A stretch of DNA of 64,000 nt from Limnanthes douglasii subsp. nivea (GCA_036936605.1 JAUPFV010000004.1:285676009-285740008), one strand, 5' to 3'; counted from the stretch's first letter, positions 1 to 11,659 are shown. Numbers and translations: made by a program. Notes: generated from the sequence alone by a model not told the origin.

Positions 1-490
1 GGGCGGTAAATTCCATTGTTTAGAAGCCCAAATGTTAATTCTCGTATATTCTATTAGGGCTATGCTAAATTGAAACCCTTTTTAAAAACGAAACCCCACA
101 ATAATAAGAACCATTTTCTTTATAATGAGACCTTAAAATCTGATTTAAAAAAACTTAAAAACACTATTTTTCCCTCACAATGGGTGTTTATATGTGAGGG
201 GTAAAATAGGCTTTTCAAGTTTTTGGAAAAAAATCACATTTTGGGTCTCATTATATAGAAAATAGGTCTCAATTTAGTCATGCCCATTTAATGATTATTT
301 TCAATATATTAAGAAATTTATGTAATTTCTACATTTGGGGTTGGATATTTGGTATTTAAAGCATCTTATACCCTAAAATTTGGAGTACTTTTTTTTTAAT
401 TGAGATAATTTTTATGAACTTGAGAGTGCTATCTACCCTAGGGTTAGGGTTATAAGTGCTTTATTTGCAATTGATATTATGCCTATATCA
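1..490 (+). repeat. 5' LTR of element A (partial)
   Basis: Aligns by eye with 2238-2498 once the MITE at 57-285 is removed. Shared blocks include the start near base 6, the GGAGTACTTTTT block, the CCCTAGGGTTAGG block and the CAATTGATATT block. It ends in TATATCA directly before the primer site. The true TG start lies before base 1. Confidence 0.75.
57..285. mobile_element. Fold-back MITE inside the 5' LTR of element A
   Basis: Absent from the 3' LTR copy, so it is a later insertion. The ends are inverted repeats: GGGCTATGCTAAATTGAAACC on the left and the complement of GGGCATGACTAAATTGAGACC on the right. Inverted similarity continues almost to the centre, including TTTTCTTTATAATGAGACC-like arms and CCCTCACA flanking the loop, so the whole 229 bp can fold into one hairpin. 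Flanks are ATTA and ATTTA, so an exact target duplication cannot be fixed. No coding capacity. Superfamily unassigned; GGGC termini with a TTA-like flank would fit PIF/Harbinger-type MITEs. Confidence 0.75.
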
Positions 491-493
491 TCT

Positions 494-508
494 TGGTATA
501 AAAGCAAC
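494..508 (+). other. Primer binding site of element A
   Basis: TGGTATAAAAGCAAC lies 3 bases after the LTR end. It resembles the TGGTATCAGAGC site complementary to the 3' end of initiator Met tRNA used by many plant LTR elements, with several mismatches. Confidence 0.6.
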
Positions 509-530
509 AAATTCTTGTTACATGAGAATT

Positions 531-1295
531 ATGCCACCGCGAAGAGACTAATGAAAGAATACTACGTAAATCACTAAGATCTACAATTAAGAATATCTGG
601 ATAGTGTATGCTTGATGGGGCATGCCAAGAATAGAAAATTCCAGGTGACTAGAGAGCATCTAAAGCAAATGCAAGAAGCATTGCAGAGGATGAGCACTGA
701 ATTCCGAGTTGCAAGATCAAGCAACCTCTCGTCAGGTTCTGAAGAAGACTACGACATGGGTCAGAATCCTTTTTCTCCGAGGATAGTAGAGGGTAGAGGT
801 TATGTTCCTCCAAAAAATCATCACGAACAGGCCTTCTAAAAATTTCCATATCGTGATTTCTATCAAAACACAAACAACAAATTTGAGATTTCAGAATTCC
901 ATGGGGTGCCTCAACCGGAAGAGTTTCTAGATTGGATCACATCGGTGGAAGAATTTTTGGGATTCAAAAATGTTCTGGATGAAAAGAGAGTCAAGTTAGT
1001 TGCAATCAAGTTTCACGGTCGGGCTGCATCATGGTGGCAGCAGATGAAACAGACTCGCTTGAGACAAGATAAGTCGAAAATACCAACTTCGGTTAAGTTT
1101 GTGAAATATCATAGGGCTACATTTTTACCCTTTCATTTTAATGCAAAAACTTCTTTCAGCAAATCCAAACATACTCCTAATTATAAATGGGTGGAACCGA
1201 TGAAGAATGATGTATTTGACAAACAAGGTATGATACTGATTATTTCGGGTCAAATATCTCTCGGAAATTGGTTTACTAGAAGAAGGAATAATTGA
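531..1295 (+). pseudogene. gag remnant of element A
   Basis: Retrotransposon capsid-like (gag) sequence. It starts ATGCCACCGCGAAGAGAC (MPPRRD) and hits a stop at codon 7. Frames around 612-839 and 906-1295 then carry the recognisable body: an acidic start, PQPEEFLDWITSVEEFL, an RVKLVAIKFHGRAASWWQQM core typical of gypsy gag, and SVKFVKYHRATFLPFHF. The same core, with WWQQ, is present in the nested element at 50942-51475. Stops and frame changes mean it cannot make a full gag. Downstream to 2109 only fragmentary frames exist, ending in a weak GENDDVA-like tail close to the 3' LTR, as in related polyprotein ends. Confidence 0.75.
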
Positions 1296-2109
1296 GAAGA
1301 ATGTATCCTTATTCCGATAAGATAAACAATTATAGTTCATTTGTTCGACTTTCTAATGTCGAAAATGATAAAATTTTGATTGGTGATTTTTATAAATTTC
1401 GTTCTAAGAAGAACGATTTAGGGTATAAAATTAAAATGAATCATTTAATTAAAAATTAGGACAAGTTATGTGGTAAGATAAAGGGAAAAACCTGTGTGTT
1501 AAGAAAAAATTTAGATTTTCAGTTAGAATCCGGAAAAGTTTTAGATAATGTAGAACTTATTGGTGCAATGGCTAGCGAAAAGCCTACTTCGGAAGTTCAT
1601 GATTAAAAGAATTTGGTTGTGGAAACTTTGAATGATAAAGAAACTAATATAATCTCTGATTTTTCGAAAAGGTTAGTGCTTTTCAGCAAAAATGAGAAAG
1701 AGAAAATGGAAGATAAAAATGCAAAAGTTAGAAAAATCAAGCTATTAACTTTGGAGCTTGCAATAAAAAAATGATAAAGTCTTGTAAACTGTTTAAGTCA
1801 AAAATAGTTTGGGAATTAGGGAAGCAGTTGCACATTTAACAGGTTATTGTTGGATTACAAAACATGAACCAATTCATAATTCACATAGACACACACAATA
1901 TTAGGGCAGCTGAGAAATTAGAAATATTTATTTTGCTTTCTCAGTATGACGAAAATGTTTCTTCTTGTTCTTGAAGGTGCGACTAACTCAATATAATTAA
2001 ACAGGTTTTTTTGGTAGGAATAGTTTATATTACGATTGTATTTATAAAGTGTTGATTTTGGTAGTGATGAGAATTCGATGGTGAGTTCTTCTTATGTGGG
2101 GGAGAATGA

Positions 2110-2498
2110 TGATGTTGCAAAAATAGATCATATTCTTCACTCGGACATCAGAACTAGGCGATATTGGTACTCAAATCGAATGACTTGACGAGCCCAACAA
2201 GTGTCAAAAGTGTGACAGTACTTGTCATGATATGCGGGCCCTAAATTCCATTGTTTAGAAGCCCAAATGTTAAATTTTTGTATATTTTATTATTACTTTT
2301 AATATTTTGAGATATTTATGTAATTTTTATATTTGGGGGTTAAGGTTTTGGATATTTTCTGTTTAAAGCATCATATACCCTAAATTTTGGAGTACTTTTT
2401 GTTGAATTGAGATAATTTTATGAACTTGTGATTTGTGTCTGCCCTAGGGTTAGGTATCTATGTGCTTTGTTTTCAATTGATATTCTTCCTATATAACA
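2110..2498 (+). repeat. 3' LTR of element A
   Basis: Starts TGATGTTGC and ends ATATAACA. The first 120 bp match the reverse complement of the element B LTR (blocks ATCAGAACTAGG, TTGGTACTCAAAT, GACGAGCCCAACAA), placing A and B in one family although they lie in opposite orientations. The later part matches the 5' copy at 1-490. Confidence 0.7.
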
Positions 2499-2526
2499 AA
2501 TGATGTGTGTTCTAGCGCATTTGTAT

Positions 2527-2960
2527 TTAATTGTATTTTCCGAGCGCATCCATAAAGTATAAAATTTTGTTTTCAGATTTCGCATTAACAAGATGACCAA
2601 TCCTCTGTAGTGGAAATTGGTTCTTCAAACATATTTTGTTTAAGTTCGTAAAGTTCACACACATCCTCCACATCCCGTTATTCTTCTTGACTAAAATGGG
2701 ATTAGTTATCCTCATTGGATAGTGGGACTCTCATATTTGTCATACAACAGTTATTTTATTAACTTATTCAACAATAACATTTTGTCTTCTGTTATGAGTA
2801 AGATATATTTTTTGTATAATAGGCCGTAAGTTTTTATTGATACACAACTTGTGGTAGATGTAGTTTGATAAGACTTTGGCTAATTATTGCGTACTCCATG
2901 AAATTGTATCCAAGTTATTTTTTCAAAACATTAAAATATTTATACATAAGACCGGTTAGG
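2527..2960 (-). pseudogene. Ty3/gypsy reverse transcriptase fragment
   Basis: The minus-strand frame 2715-2527 reads NPILVKKNNGMWRMCVNFTN, then LNKICLKNQFPLQRIGHLV and a FMDALGKYN end. This is the fingers/palm start of gypsy RT (family form VKKKNGKWRMCVDF, FMDAFSGYNQ). Upstream, to about 2960, shifted frames match the usual PVRQKRR...EEVEKLL lead-in. The catalytic YxDD block is missing because the fragment ends at element A. Confidence 0.75.
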
Positions 2961-3073
2961 ATATCTTGGCCAATCTTCAAGGTCTTTTATGATTCCATTA
3001 TCATATCTTAGGAACTCTATCTTGGCTCCACCAGCCAGAGGATTTCTTTGAGGTTATCCATCCTTTTTAAGAT

Positions 3074-3350
3074 TGGTGTGGTTTATTTCTGTTTGAGGGT
3101 AATTTTGTAAAGTGTTTAGGAATTTAATGTTTAAGCTGGAGAGTAGTAAGATAATTAAGTTGTGTGCTTGTATTAAATTCTGATCACCCTCATTAATGAA
3201 AGTGGTTAGGGTATTTATATTTAATTAATGATCCATTGGCCTGTCGGGTCGGATTATGGAGTTGGGTCAAGTTTAAGGACCCATTAGGCCAAGATGTGTG
3301 GTGACCAGTACCTAGCTTAGTCACACTCCATTACATTTTTCCTGTTTGGT
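3074..3350. repeat. LTR fragment related to the 10.8-kb Tat element
   Basis: Starts TGGTGTGGTTTATT like the LTRs at 42895 and 53351. It keeps their order of blocks: CTGAGGGTAAT-like, AAGTGTTT, CCCTCATTAATGAAAGT, GTCAAGTTTAAGGACCCATT, CCTAGCTTAGTCA. The match fades after about 3346. It interrupts an older protease-RT unit and may be a solo or truncated LTR. No target duplication was identified. Confidence 0.65.
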
Positions 3351-3439
3351 TTTTTTTTATAATAGTTGTTATGTCTCAACAGCCTTCTGGATAAAAACAA
3401 GTTATAGTGTTTAAAATATCCGACCTTATCAAAGATGAC

Positions 3440-3993
3440 CCAATCTTCTTATGGTTTCTATGCTTTAAGTGTCATGGATATTGTATAACATTCCCTAGAT
3501 GTCTTGTGATATCCTATGATTAAGACAATTTTCCCATTTATTGGGTACCTAAGTAATTAGTTAGTCGTAGATACTATGATGTACATCTGATCGAGCCAAG
3601 ACCACCCTAATATATTATTATAAGATGATGGTTCTTCTACCACCATGAATAGATATTGTACATTTTTATGAATTTTTGCTTGCCGAGTGCAACATCCAGA
3701 GTTAGCTCATCTAATACAATCATATTTGCATAGGTGAAGCTGGTAAAGATTCTTATATTTACGTTTATCCCTAGCACTCTTCTCATATTTACACAAGTAC
3801 CTCTATACAAAATATTTGATGAAGTACCAGTGTCAATCACCACCATTATGATTTCTAATTCGTCTAATTCTACTGTTATTAATATTACATCCATGTGTAT
3901 GGACAACACTCTTATTTGATCGTCTTCTGAGAATAATAGCACTAGATATCGATTTCGGTACATATACGGGGATGTATGCCCTTGACACACCAT
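3440..3993 (-). pseudogene. Ty3/gypsy aspartic protease fragment
   Basis: The minus frame 3993-3637 carries FSEDDQ, then HMDVILITVELDELEIIMVV and IDTGTSSNILY. DTG is the catalytic motif of retroviral-type aspartic proteases. After 3637 a shifted frame shows a SSYN-like and LG-W-LDQMYIIVST-like tail, matching the VDCPSSYNAILGR region that follows protease in Tat elements. A similar copy is at 21480-21900. Confidence 0.7.
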
Positions 3994-4019
3994 ATATATA
4001 TTACAATAATTTTTAACGT

Positions 4020-4952
4020 TGTATAACTTGTGGAGTATGGATGTCCTCCGAAAATCACAAAATTTATCTGTTTGTTTGGATTTGTGTCTAGATATTATTA
4101 TTCTGCTTCAATCAAGTTTGTTCATTCGATATGGGGTTTTAAGGAGAAAATTATTTAAATTCTTTTCTGAATGCAGCCACGATCACCATATCGCGATACT
4201 CTTGTAATTCAGGTTTTGTTTACACAAAACACTTTATTTATCTCATTTAATCTCATTTGAATATATGAAATGGTTCATGAATATCGTGTGAAGAATCTTA
4301 GATCTTTTTGTGCACCATTTTGGAAGACTATTAAACCACTTCATGATATTTTTTCGGAGTGCCATGAAAAATGTTTGGTACTTTATCCAGTTTTTAACTT
4401 CATACTCCAGCATCTCATTGTTGGACTACTGAATGTGATACTCTAAATCTTTATACTACTTATCGATCTTATGTTTATCAAATAGCGGTGATATAATAAT
4501 ATATAATATCTCTAAGGCCTTTGAGGATTCTTTATCAGGTTAATAATCATCATCTACATATAATCTATTCATGAATGGGTACGTATGGTGGAACACATGT
4601 CCCTGTAATTTTTCACTCGATGGATTTGTATTATACTTTGGCATTACTGACTGATATCTTGGGAAGTGTTAGTTTGCTTGTTTATGGTTCTCACATAATA
4701 AATTTGGCTGATTGTATCCTATTTGGTATTTTTGATATCCCTGAGTCTAATTTTGGTAATAAAGTACACCACTTAGTTGTTATTGCTATCCATGTAGATG
4801 GTTTAATGGATAACCAGGTTGCACTTCAAAGTTATAATTCGGCATCCACGGTTGTGAGGCTAAGACTTGTTGGTAATTTGGAGGAATCCCTAGCGGAGAA
4901 CTTGAGTCACCTGAAATCATGGCTGAAGTCTAAGGAACTGCTGGTACCATGA
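4020..4952 (-). pseudogene. gag remnant of the Tat-like element
   Basis: Minus-strand frames show a Pro/Gln/Asn-rich N-terminal stretch (PPNYQQVLASQPWMPNYNFE) followed near 4400-4200 by FMALRKNIMKWFNSLPKWC, the DWF-SLPPGSI block of gypsy gag. Stops are frequent. The long plus-strand frame over 4575-4952 is an antisense shadow. Confidence 0.55.
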
Positions 4953-5047
4953 CTAAGATAGTAGGTATCTCGGCTTTGTTCTATTTGATATTAGTGTTCC
5001 AGTGTTCACAACTGAGAGAATTGTTAGTTCCTCTTTTTTCTGACGAT

Positions 5048-5126
5048 AAAAATATTGGATGAGTGAAATAAAAAATATGTAAAAAATAGTTTATATTTGT
5101 TATTTCATTCATCCAATAATGTTTTG
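5048..5126. repeat. Short perfect-arm hairpin
   Basis: Arms AATATTGGATGAGTGAAATAA and TTATTTCATTCATCCAATAAT flank a loop of about 30 bp. It may be the core of a small fold-back MITE. No target duplication could be fixed. Confidence 0.5.
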
Positions 5127-7475
5127 ATTTTTTTTACCATAATTACCTTAATTTATTAAACACATGTCATTCTATAAGACCCTAAATTTTAAAATGTAAA
5201 CTATTTTTTCAAAATCTTTAAATTATATTACTATCTTAATATATTATATGAGCTCAATGATATGAAACCAAACAAAAACTATTGAAAGTTCTGGAAAATC
5301 ACGAATCAACAATTTACTTAATTTAGTGTCTTTTACTTGAAAATTAGAATTTGCACGAACTGTGCGATGATGTTTGGCGTCGTGGCATGAACTATGTAAA
5401 AATCATGAGAAGAGTCGTACAAACCATGCAACTTTGCTAACATCATTGCATAAAAAATTCAAAAAACATGAGCAGAGTCGTACAAACCATACGAATTTGC
5501 GTAACATCGTCGTGCGCTTCATACAAAAAATTGCTTAAGTTTTCACATGTATTATAGGAATTGCTAAACATTGTTTTGTTATTTAAGAGTTATGTTTAGT
5601 AATTTTTTGTTTTTTTAATTTTGGATGATGATTGATCTATCTATGAACCCAAGTATGCAATATGTTTACGTGTCAATTACACGCATTCTCTTGCTGCGGA
5701 TGAACATAACACTAGACCGAGTTAACCTAATGGATCAATATATAGGTCGAGAATTAGGATACGTCATCATCATTAGCCTTTATGATGACGAACATAGTGA
5801 GAAATATCCTAGGTTATATCATAAATGTGAGAGGTATGTTGTTTAAATAAAGGATGGTGCAAATGATGTGAAAAACATATCGTCTTCAAAAAAATAATAC
5901 GACTATACATTTAAATTGAGAGTTTATCCTAAAACGTCATTCCTCTGGTTAATGATGACTGGCTGTTATATGCGGCCAACAAAACCACCCACAGACACAT
6001 ATTTCAAGGGTCATTCACTAGACGCGAGACTAAAAGCAGACGGAGATGAGTTGGTCTTTAAGTTATCGTTATTGGGTACTCATCTTCGAGATATATATTC
6101 GTCGACGTAGACATACTACTTTAATAGTGATAAAGAAATAATGACATTTATGTAATAAATTTTATGGAGTTATTTACTTTCTGTTTACGAAATATACCTT
6201 ATAAAATGGTATATTAGACACTGATACTTGTAATAATTTATCTCTCTAAATTGTTTTTTATTCTTAAATAATAGGTCTAAATTACTTTTATATTTATTGT
6301 AAAATGTTTAATCCCTCATCAAATTGACACCATTTGTATGAACAATTTTATTTTCCATCTCCCATTTCAAAACTGTTTCCATATTCAAGAATAAGAATGA
6401 TTTGAGGAGGTCGTTGAAATTTTGGATAGGCTGTTCATAAGAGCATATTTCAACTTATTCACCTCGAATTTAGTGATTCTTTTATCGAAAAGTTATAAAA
6501 ACATGTTGAGTTTGATAAAATGAATGAAAATAGGCTATATTAAAAGACTATTAAATAAACTAGGTGGCCTTACCATAAAATAGTGGGTTTGACGAGAGAG
6601 TAGTAATTTCTTCTACAATCTCTACTTAAAGTAATTTTTTTTTTATTTTTTGTAAGGTATAAAAGTCATTATTTTTTCTTGCTCTAACTTGACCAAATTT
6701 TATAGGTTCATACGTTTTCAAATAGATTATTTCCATTATTATACTATGTTTTCTTGTTCCACCAAACCAAAGAAGCGCATAAAAAGTTTTGTACTACCAA
6801 AGACTCAAAAAGTATTGACAATTTAAGTCACCACTTGATGAGTGCCTTAAGGGGAGAGACATATGTCCACCAAGGTGGCAAGCCTTCGATAAAAAAACCC
6901 AGAGGATGTCCTCGTAAGCTCTTTTATGACACCAAGTCTAATTTTTAAAGGGTCATCTATCGTATATAACGAAACACTACATATTTTTTCCGAGCCTATG
7001 AGAAAGAAAGAAAGTATATCAAACCAAATAACTCAACGAACGAAGTAAGACATATCATTCTAATAAAATTACATACCCGTTGAAGATGTTATATGACTTA
7101 TACTCCTTGTACGGCTTGTACAAACTAAGAATGTGAAGTAATGAATTTATGGAGAACATATCAGGGTTCATTCTTAAAGGATCAGAATTAGCAACACTCA
7201 TGGACCCTTCTCCTACTTCAAAATGACTACGATTGGAAGAAAGATTGTGATCCTCGTCTGATAACTCATCGATAACTTAACATTTATGAATGCACGTAGA
7301 TCGAGAAAACAAACTAGATTCGACTAAAGGTCAGGACTCTAGCAAGATAACATCTGACATAAAACCTATACACAAACCTCTAACAAGATTTTCTATGGAG
7401 ACTTATCCTGCACAAATAATCAAGTTTTTTAAAGAATAAGTATTCATCCAAATTGATAATAGCACTAATAGCACT
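5127..7475. other. AT-rich stretch, no recognised gene
   Basis: At 5405-5530 two imperfect tandem copies of about 66 bp share GAGTCGTACAAACCAT. Plus-strand frames at 5625-5846 (73 aa), 5916-6110 (64 aa) and 6754-6948 (64 aa) have no family match that I recognise. The last ends with KKPRGCPRK, which looks like a degraded AT-hook (PRGRPRK), so it may be a scrap of a DNA-binding or transposon protein. None has convincing splice or promoter context. Confidence 0.4.
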
Positions 7476-7479
7476 AATA

Positions 7480-7481
7480 GA

Positions 7482-7528
<47 letters not shown>
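7480..7528. repeat. (AT)n microsatellite
   Basis: An uninterrupted AT dinucleotide run of about 48 bp. Confidence 0.95.
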
Positions 7529-7532
<4 letters not shown>

Positions 7533-8331
7533 TAGAGAAACAACATATCTAAATTAGTATAAAACTATCACCCAATAGTATAAAATCAGACCAAATAATA
7601 ACTTGCACTATACCAAAATTTCACACATCGTGCGAATTTCCTTGGAAAGTTTACACCATAATGTGCAAATTTCATTAGGAATTTTGCACAATATGTTCAA
7701 AGTTATTTCTCATATTTGCACGATTTATGCAAAGACGAAAAAAGTACATACAAAGATAAATTGATACCAATACCTCTAGAACTTGTCTATATGCAACATA
7801 TATACATCCAAAATTTAGATCAACTTAATACAAAAACTTCAAAACTAAATAAGCATACAACAAACCATTTTAAATATAAGAAAATACAAAGTTTTTATTT
7901 TCATAACCTAGAAACTTATATATCTTATAGTTAAAGAACAAAATCTCAAAAAAATTATACTATAATAACTGTGATTTGTAACTTTATATAGTTGTGAAAT
8001 AGGATTTAAAAAAACCAAGTTTTGAAAACAGATATTTTATTGATTTTTGATGAATAGTTTTACATAAGAGAGAATATTATAAGATAAATAGTAAATAATT
8101 ATATATGTATATTTTAAGGTTTTTCCTGAACTCGTTTAAATGTACAACCAAGATTACTTGCGTATAGGAAGAATGAAATTGGATTGTAGAGCTTACCCGT
8201 AATCATCATTGATTATATAAATCTAAATTGGCAGTATAATTTTTAGTGCCGATAGTAAAACTTTATGTCTAAGGTTTAGGTTCTGAGAGAGATCGAAAGA
8301 TTTTGTGTAAACAAACATAAGGTTCTCTCTT
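7529..8331. other. Intergenic, nothing recognised
   Basis: AT-rich. 7605-7740 repeats TTTGCAC/GTGCAAAT motifs in both orientations next to a CACTATACCAAAATTT string, which could be a decayed CACTA end. No matching second terminus was found. Confidence 0.4.
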
Positions 8332-8790
8332 GGCTAAAAATCATAATTACTCATCCATGTTTCGCGTTTGTAACAAACTAGTCCCCTATGTTCACTTTTA
8401 TCTTCCAATGGTCCATTTATGGTTTAGAAATTTACATTATTAGTCCCCACACATGTGACTACTGAGAAGCTGACATGTGGTAGCCCAAACACCAACATTT
8501 TATCTCACTATTGGTCCCTCAAACATCTAAAATATTACCTCGAGAAACACATAGTCTTTCTCCTAAACCCCTAATTCCAGAATCACATTGTTTAGATTTT
8601 TGAAGGACCAAAAGTAGGAAAATATATTGATGTTTGGGCTGCTACATGTCATCTTCTTAATATACACATGTGTGGCGGACTAATAATGCAAATTTCTAAA
8701 ATATTGGAGATTAGTGGCATACAAAAGTGAACATAGAAGACTAGTTTTATACAAATACAAAACATGAGGGACTAATGGTGATTTTTAGCT
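8332..8790. mobile_element. Long fold-back MITE, probably MULE-derived
   Basis: The left arm from GGCTAAAAATCATAATTA and the right arm, complement of AGCTAAAAATCACCATTA, are inverted repeats over about 200 bp each. They share CTCATCCATGTTT/CCTCATGTTTT, ACTAGTC, CTATGTTCACTTTT and CACATGTG blocks. They nearly meet in the centre. Flanks GTTCTCTCT (8322-8330) and GTTCTCTTC (8791-8799) suggest a 9-bp target duplication, the length made by Mutator-like elements. There is no open frame. Confidence 0.75.
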
Positions 8791-8799
8791 GTTCTCTTC

Positions 8800-9588
8800 T
8801 ATAAACGTGACCCATTAGTCCCAAACCACTTCAATATGATAATCTCATATTGTTTATAGAAAATAACCATTATGATGTTTAAGACCCTATATCGAGCTAA
8901 ATTGATGCTTGTGTAATTCGTAATATAATATCAATCTAACTACTATCTGCACTATATATTTCATGTGGCTCTCTTAATTATCGGTCAGTCCAACACACCA
9001 TTTGTTTATTAAATTTAATTAATTGAATTTACAATTACAACAGTTTGGATAGTATAAATCTCCATGGATGAGAGACTCCAATTCGTAATATCCTTACAAT
9101 ATCTCATTTAGATCATCACATGTACTAATGTGTATCCACCAAACTATCCGCTATATAATATTATTGTTTTACAAGTAACACAACGCACCTTATCAATGTA
9201 GATGGTTAACAGCAAAAAACTACAAAAAACCACAACGACTTACATGTGCGCAATAGTTCTCTCAGTGGTGACATTGACAACTACCACATAAATGAAATAT
9301 GATTTCTCATAGTGTGCATCATGAAAGTAATACGCTTGTATAACATCTATGTGTCAGATTAAAAAATTTCCTACTATACTGAATTTGAGATTATTAAATT
9401 TTTAAAAAATTGGTTCAAGGAATAACAGCAAGATGAATCATTGTATTATTTTACCATAGAGTATACATATAAATTTAAAACACTAATACAATATTAAAAC
9501 ATAGTGGAAAAACTTAACTATAATAGATACATAACTTTCATTGAAAGTAACACATTTTATGCTAAGAATACCCATGCAAACTTTGTGT
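8800..9588. other. Intergenic, nothing firm
   Basis: AT-rich sequence directly 3' of the minus-strand copia pol. It may contain that element's 3' LTR, but I found no repeated partner beyond 15.2 kb. Confidence 0.4.
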
Positions 9589-9952
9589 TTGTGAAAGACT
9601 AGAGGTGGTAATGCCTCAGTAAAAGTATTTGCAACCATGAAGTATGTCTCAATGTGGTCAACCCTGATCTGACCATTCTAGATTCTCTTTTTAATACATA
9701 TGAACTTGATAGTTGTATGTTTAGACTTGCCCGGGCTACTATTGTTGTTTGAGAACATGACAATTGATCTCTATAACAATAAAGTAGAAGTCGTCTTTCA
9801 AATATATCTATTTTATGCAATCCCGTGATAAAGTTTCTAAATTTCAATGTATAGTTTGAAGCTTCAAAACATGTTGCATACTCATCTATCATGGTAGAGG
9901 TTGTGACAATAGTTTGTTTTGTATTATTCCAAGATATGACGCCTCCAGCCAA
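9589..9952 (-). pseudogene. Ty1/copia RNase H remnant
   Basis: Begins AGGVISWNNTKQTIVTTSTM, matching the GGAISWKSKKQ...STAEAEY start of copia RNase H. EYATCFEASNYTLKFRNF follows (first catalytic Asp outside, Glu equivalent kept). After a frameshift there are CDN-Q and ADIF-like traces. Non-functional. Confidence 0.8.
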
Positions 9953-9989
9953 AATGAATACATAACCAAATATAAATTTTTCATGTTTT

Positions 9990-11156
9990 CAAATAACACG
10001 TGAAATCTAATTTCAAAGTAGCCTACGATCTCCATGTTATCTGATCTTTTATACGTCAACCCATTATGCTTAATATTTTTAAAATACCAAATGACCCTCT
10101 TGAGTCATTTCTAAGAGTAAAATTCTAGATCGCTCACGTACCTTGTCAATATTCTTATTGCAAACAATATATATTATTTGGTACACCTGAGCATATATGA
10201 GACTTCTAACAACCAAAGTGTATTCACATGTCTTCATGGTCTGAATTTCCAAATGTTTATTGGCCTCTAAGTGAGTAAAAACTTATCACACTTGGAAATA
10301 GAGGTATCTATAGGTTTGCTTCTTCAAACCCATAACTCTTATCATGTTCTTGATGTATGCACTTTTTGACAGAACCCGAATTCTTGTAGAGAGATTCATT
10401 AGTATTTGGATCCCAAACATATAATACATTTTTTTTAGATATTTCATGTCAAAGTTTTTTGACATAAAAAATCTTTGTGGCATGCAATAAACTCAAATTA
10501 TTTGTAGCAAAAATTATGTCATCAATAAAGAAAATTTAATAAATTAATTTACTCCCACTAAAGTTTTGATAGATGAATCTTCCGTAGATATCATTAAAAA
10601 TGAATTTATTGTACATATAACAGATTTCTTTAGTTTATACACCATTGGATTTGAATCTTTGTAAAACGAAGTTTTCTTGTTGATTCATGTAAATTGTTTC
10701 TTCTATTTCTCTATTGAGAAATATCGTCTTAACATCAATTTGATGAAGATTTAAATTAAAATGATAAACTCTAACCATGCTTTTCCTAGAATATTCCTTT
10801 GTTGAAACTGGAGAAAAGTCTCAATCTTCATGTTTAGTGTAATATTTCTATATAAGGCGTGCTTTATATGAATCTACTTTTTCCGAAGCATCATGTTTGA
10901 CTTTAAATATCAAATTATAACCAATCTTTTTATTCCCTTCAGATAACATGGCAAGATCCTATTATGAATTATTTACATCGACGTATACTCTTTGTGCATA
11001 GCTTTAATCCACAACTTAGAGGCTGAACTCTTCATAGCATCTTGAAAAGTGGCTGGATCATCTTCCATAATCTTAAAAAAAATTCATCATGCTCATTAAG
11101 ACATGCCAGAAATATGAACGTAAGATATTTCTTCTTTCTCTAGTGGATCTAAGAAA
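9990..11156 (-). pseudogene. Ty1/copia reverse transcriptase remnant
   Basis: The frame 10483-10286 reads FFMSKNFDMKYLKKMYYMFG then IQILMNLSTRIRVLSKSAYI, the MKDLG-ASYVLGIQI block of copia RT. Upstream frames give IYMNQQENFV, a YGRFIYQN-like stretch and IDDIIF (the YVDD catalytic region, decayed). From 11100 the similarity continues to the linker. Many stops. Confidence 0.75.
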
Positions 11157-11161
11157 TATAG

Positions 11162-11659
11162 TGGTAGCGCCGAGATATGAGGTCGAACAGACGACGGCAA
11201 ACACAAAGAGAAGAAGACAAAAACAAAGAATATATAATATCTAGCCCTATGTTAGAGTGAAAAAGAGACTCAAAGAAAAATTTCAGTTTTTATTCATCAA
11301 AGTATGGTAAATAGAGTATACGATGCTTTATATATGAGACATCCAAAATTATAATAAAATCTTCTAAAAAATACAATAAAGATATTAAAAATAAAAATCA
11401 AATATAATCTGAATGCAATCAGATTTGATTCACTAATTAAAATATTAATTTTAAAATAAAATAAAATAAAATAAAATATCAAAAACAGTAAAATAGGATA
11501 TTCAGACCTTAAACAGTAGAATTTGAAGTCCAAATTTCGTGACAAAGTCACGCTTTAGACCATTGTTGGGCTCGTCGAGGCGTTCAATTTGAGTACCAAT
11601 TTTTCCTAGTTCTGATACTCGAGCAAGAAACCAGATTGTCCGGAGTCTTCGCTACATCA
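11162..11659 (-). repeat. 3' LTR of element B
   Basis: Near-identical in order to 12951-13434: GTAGCGCCGAGAT, ATACGATGCTTTATATATGAG, an AAAATAAAATAAAATA tract, TTGTTGGGCTCGTCGAG and a GTCTTCGCTACATCA end (plus-strand reading). Confidence 0.9.

Larger units (their letters stand above)
1..2498 (+). mobile_element. Short gag-only LTR retroelement A (5' end cut by window)
   Basis: Two related LTRs bracket about 1.6 kb with only gag-like coding, a layout like terminal-repeat-with-gag (TR-GAG) elements. The 5' copy ends near 490 and the 3' copy spans 2110-2498. Both share a long stretch with similar order, e.g. TTCCATTGTTTAGAAGCCC. A TGGTAT-type primer site follows the first copy and gag starts with MPPRR, as in many plant gypsy elements. 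No protease, RT or integrase is visible; 1300-2100 is decayed. It interrupts a minus-strand RT just after a FMDA-like motif. The left target duplication lies outside the window. The LTR is a diverged relative of that of element B. Confidence 0.75.
2499..4952 (-). mobile_element. Decayed Tat-like Ty3/gypsy element, minus strand
   Basis: Read on the minus strand, the order gag (about 4950-4020), protease (3993-3440), RT (2960-2527) is the canonical gypsy order. Stops and shifts occur in every domain. Two later events disturb it: element A cuts the RT at about 2500, and an LTR fragment (3074-3350) lies between protease and RT. The gag-protease part is closely similar to that at 21480-22640, so both probably derive from one family. 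Confidence 0.7.

Noticed and set aside
4575..4952. 125-codon plus-strand open frame
   Set aside because: The minus strand here reads as decayed Pro/Gln-rich gag; the plus frame is its shadow.
7609..7740. CACTATACCAAAATTT with subterminal-like TTTGCAC repeats
   Set aside because: No matching TAGTG terminus was found on either side, so a CACTA element cannot be supported.
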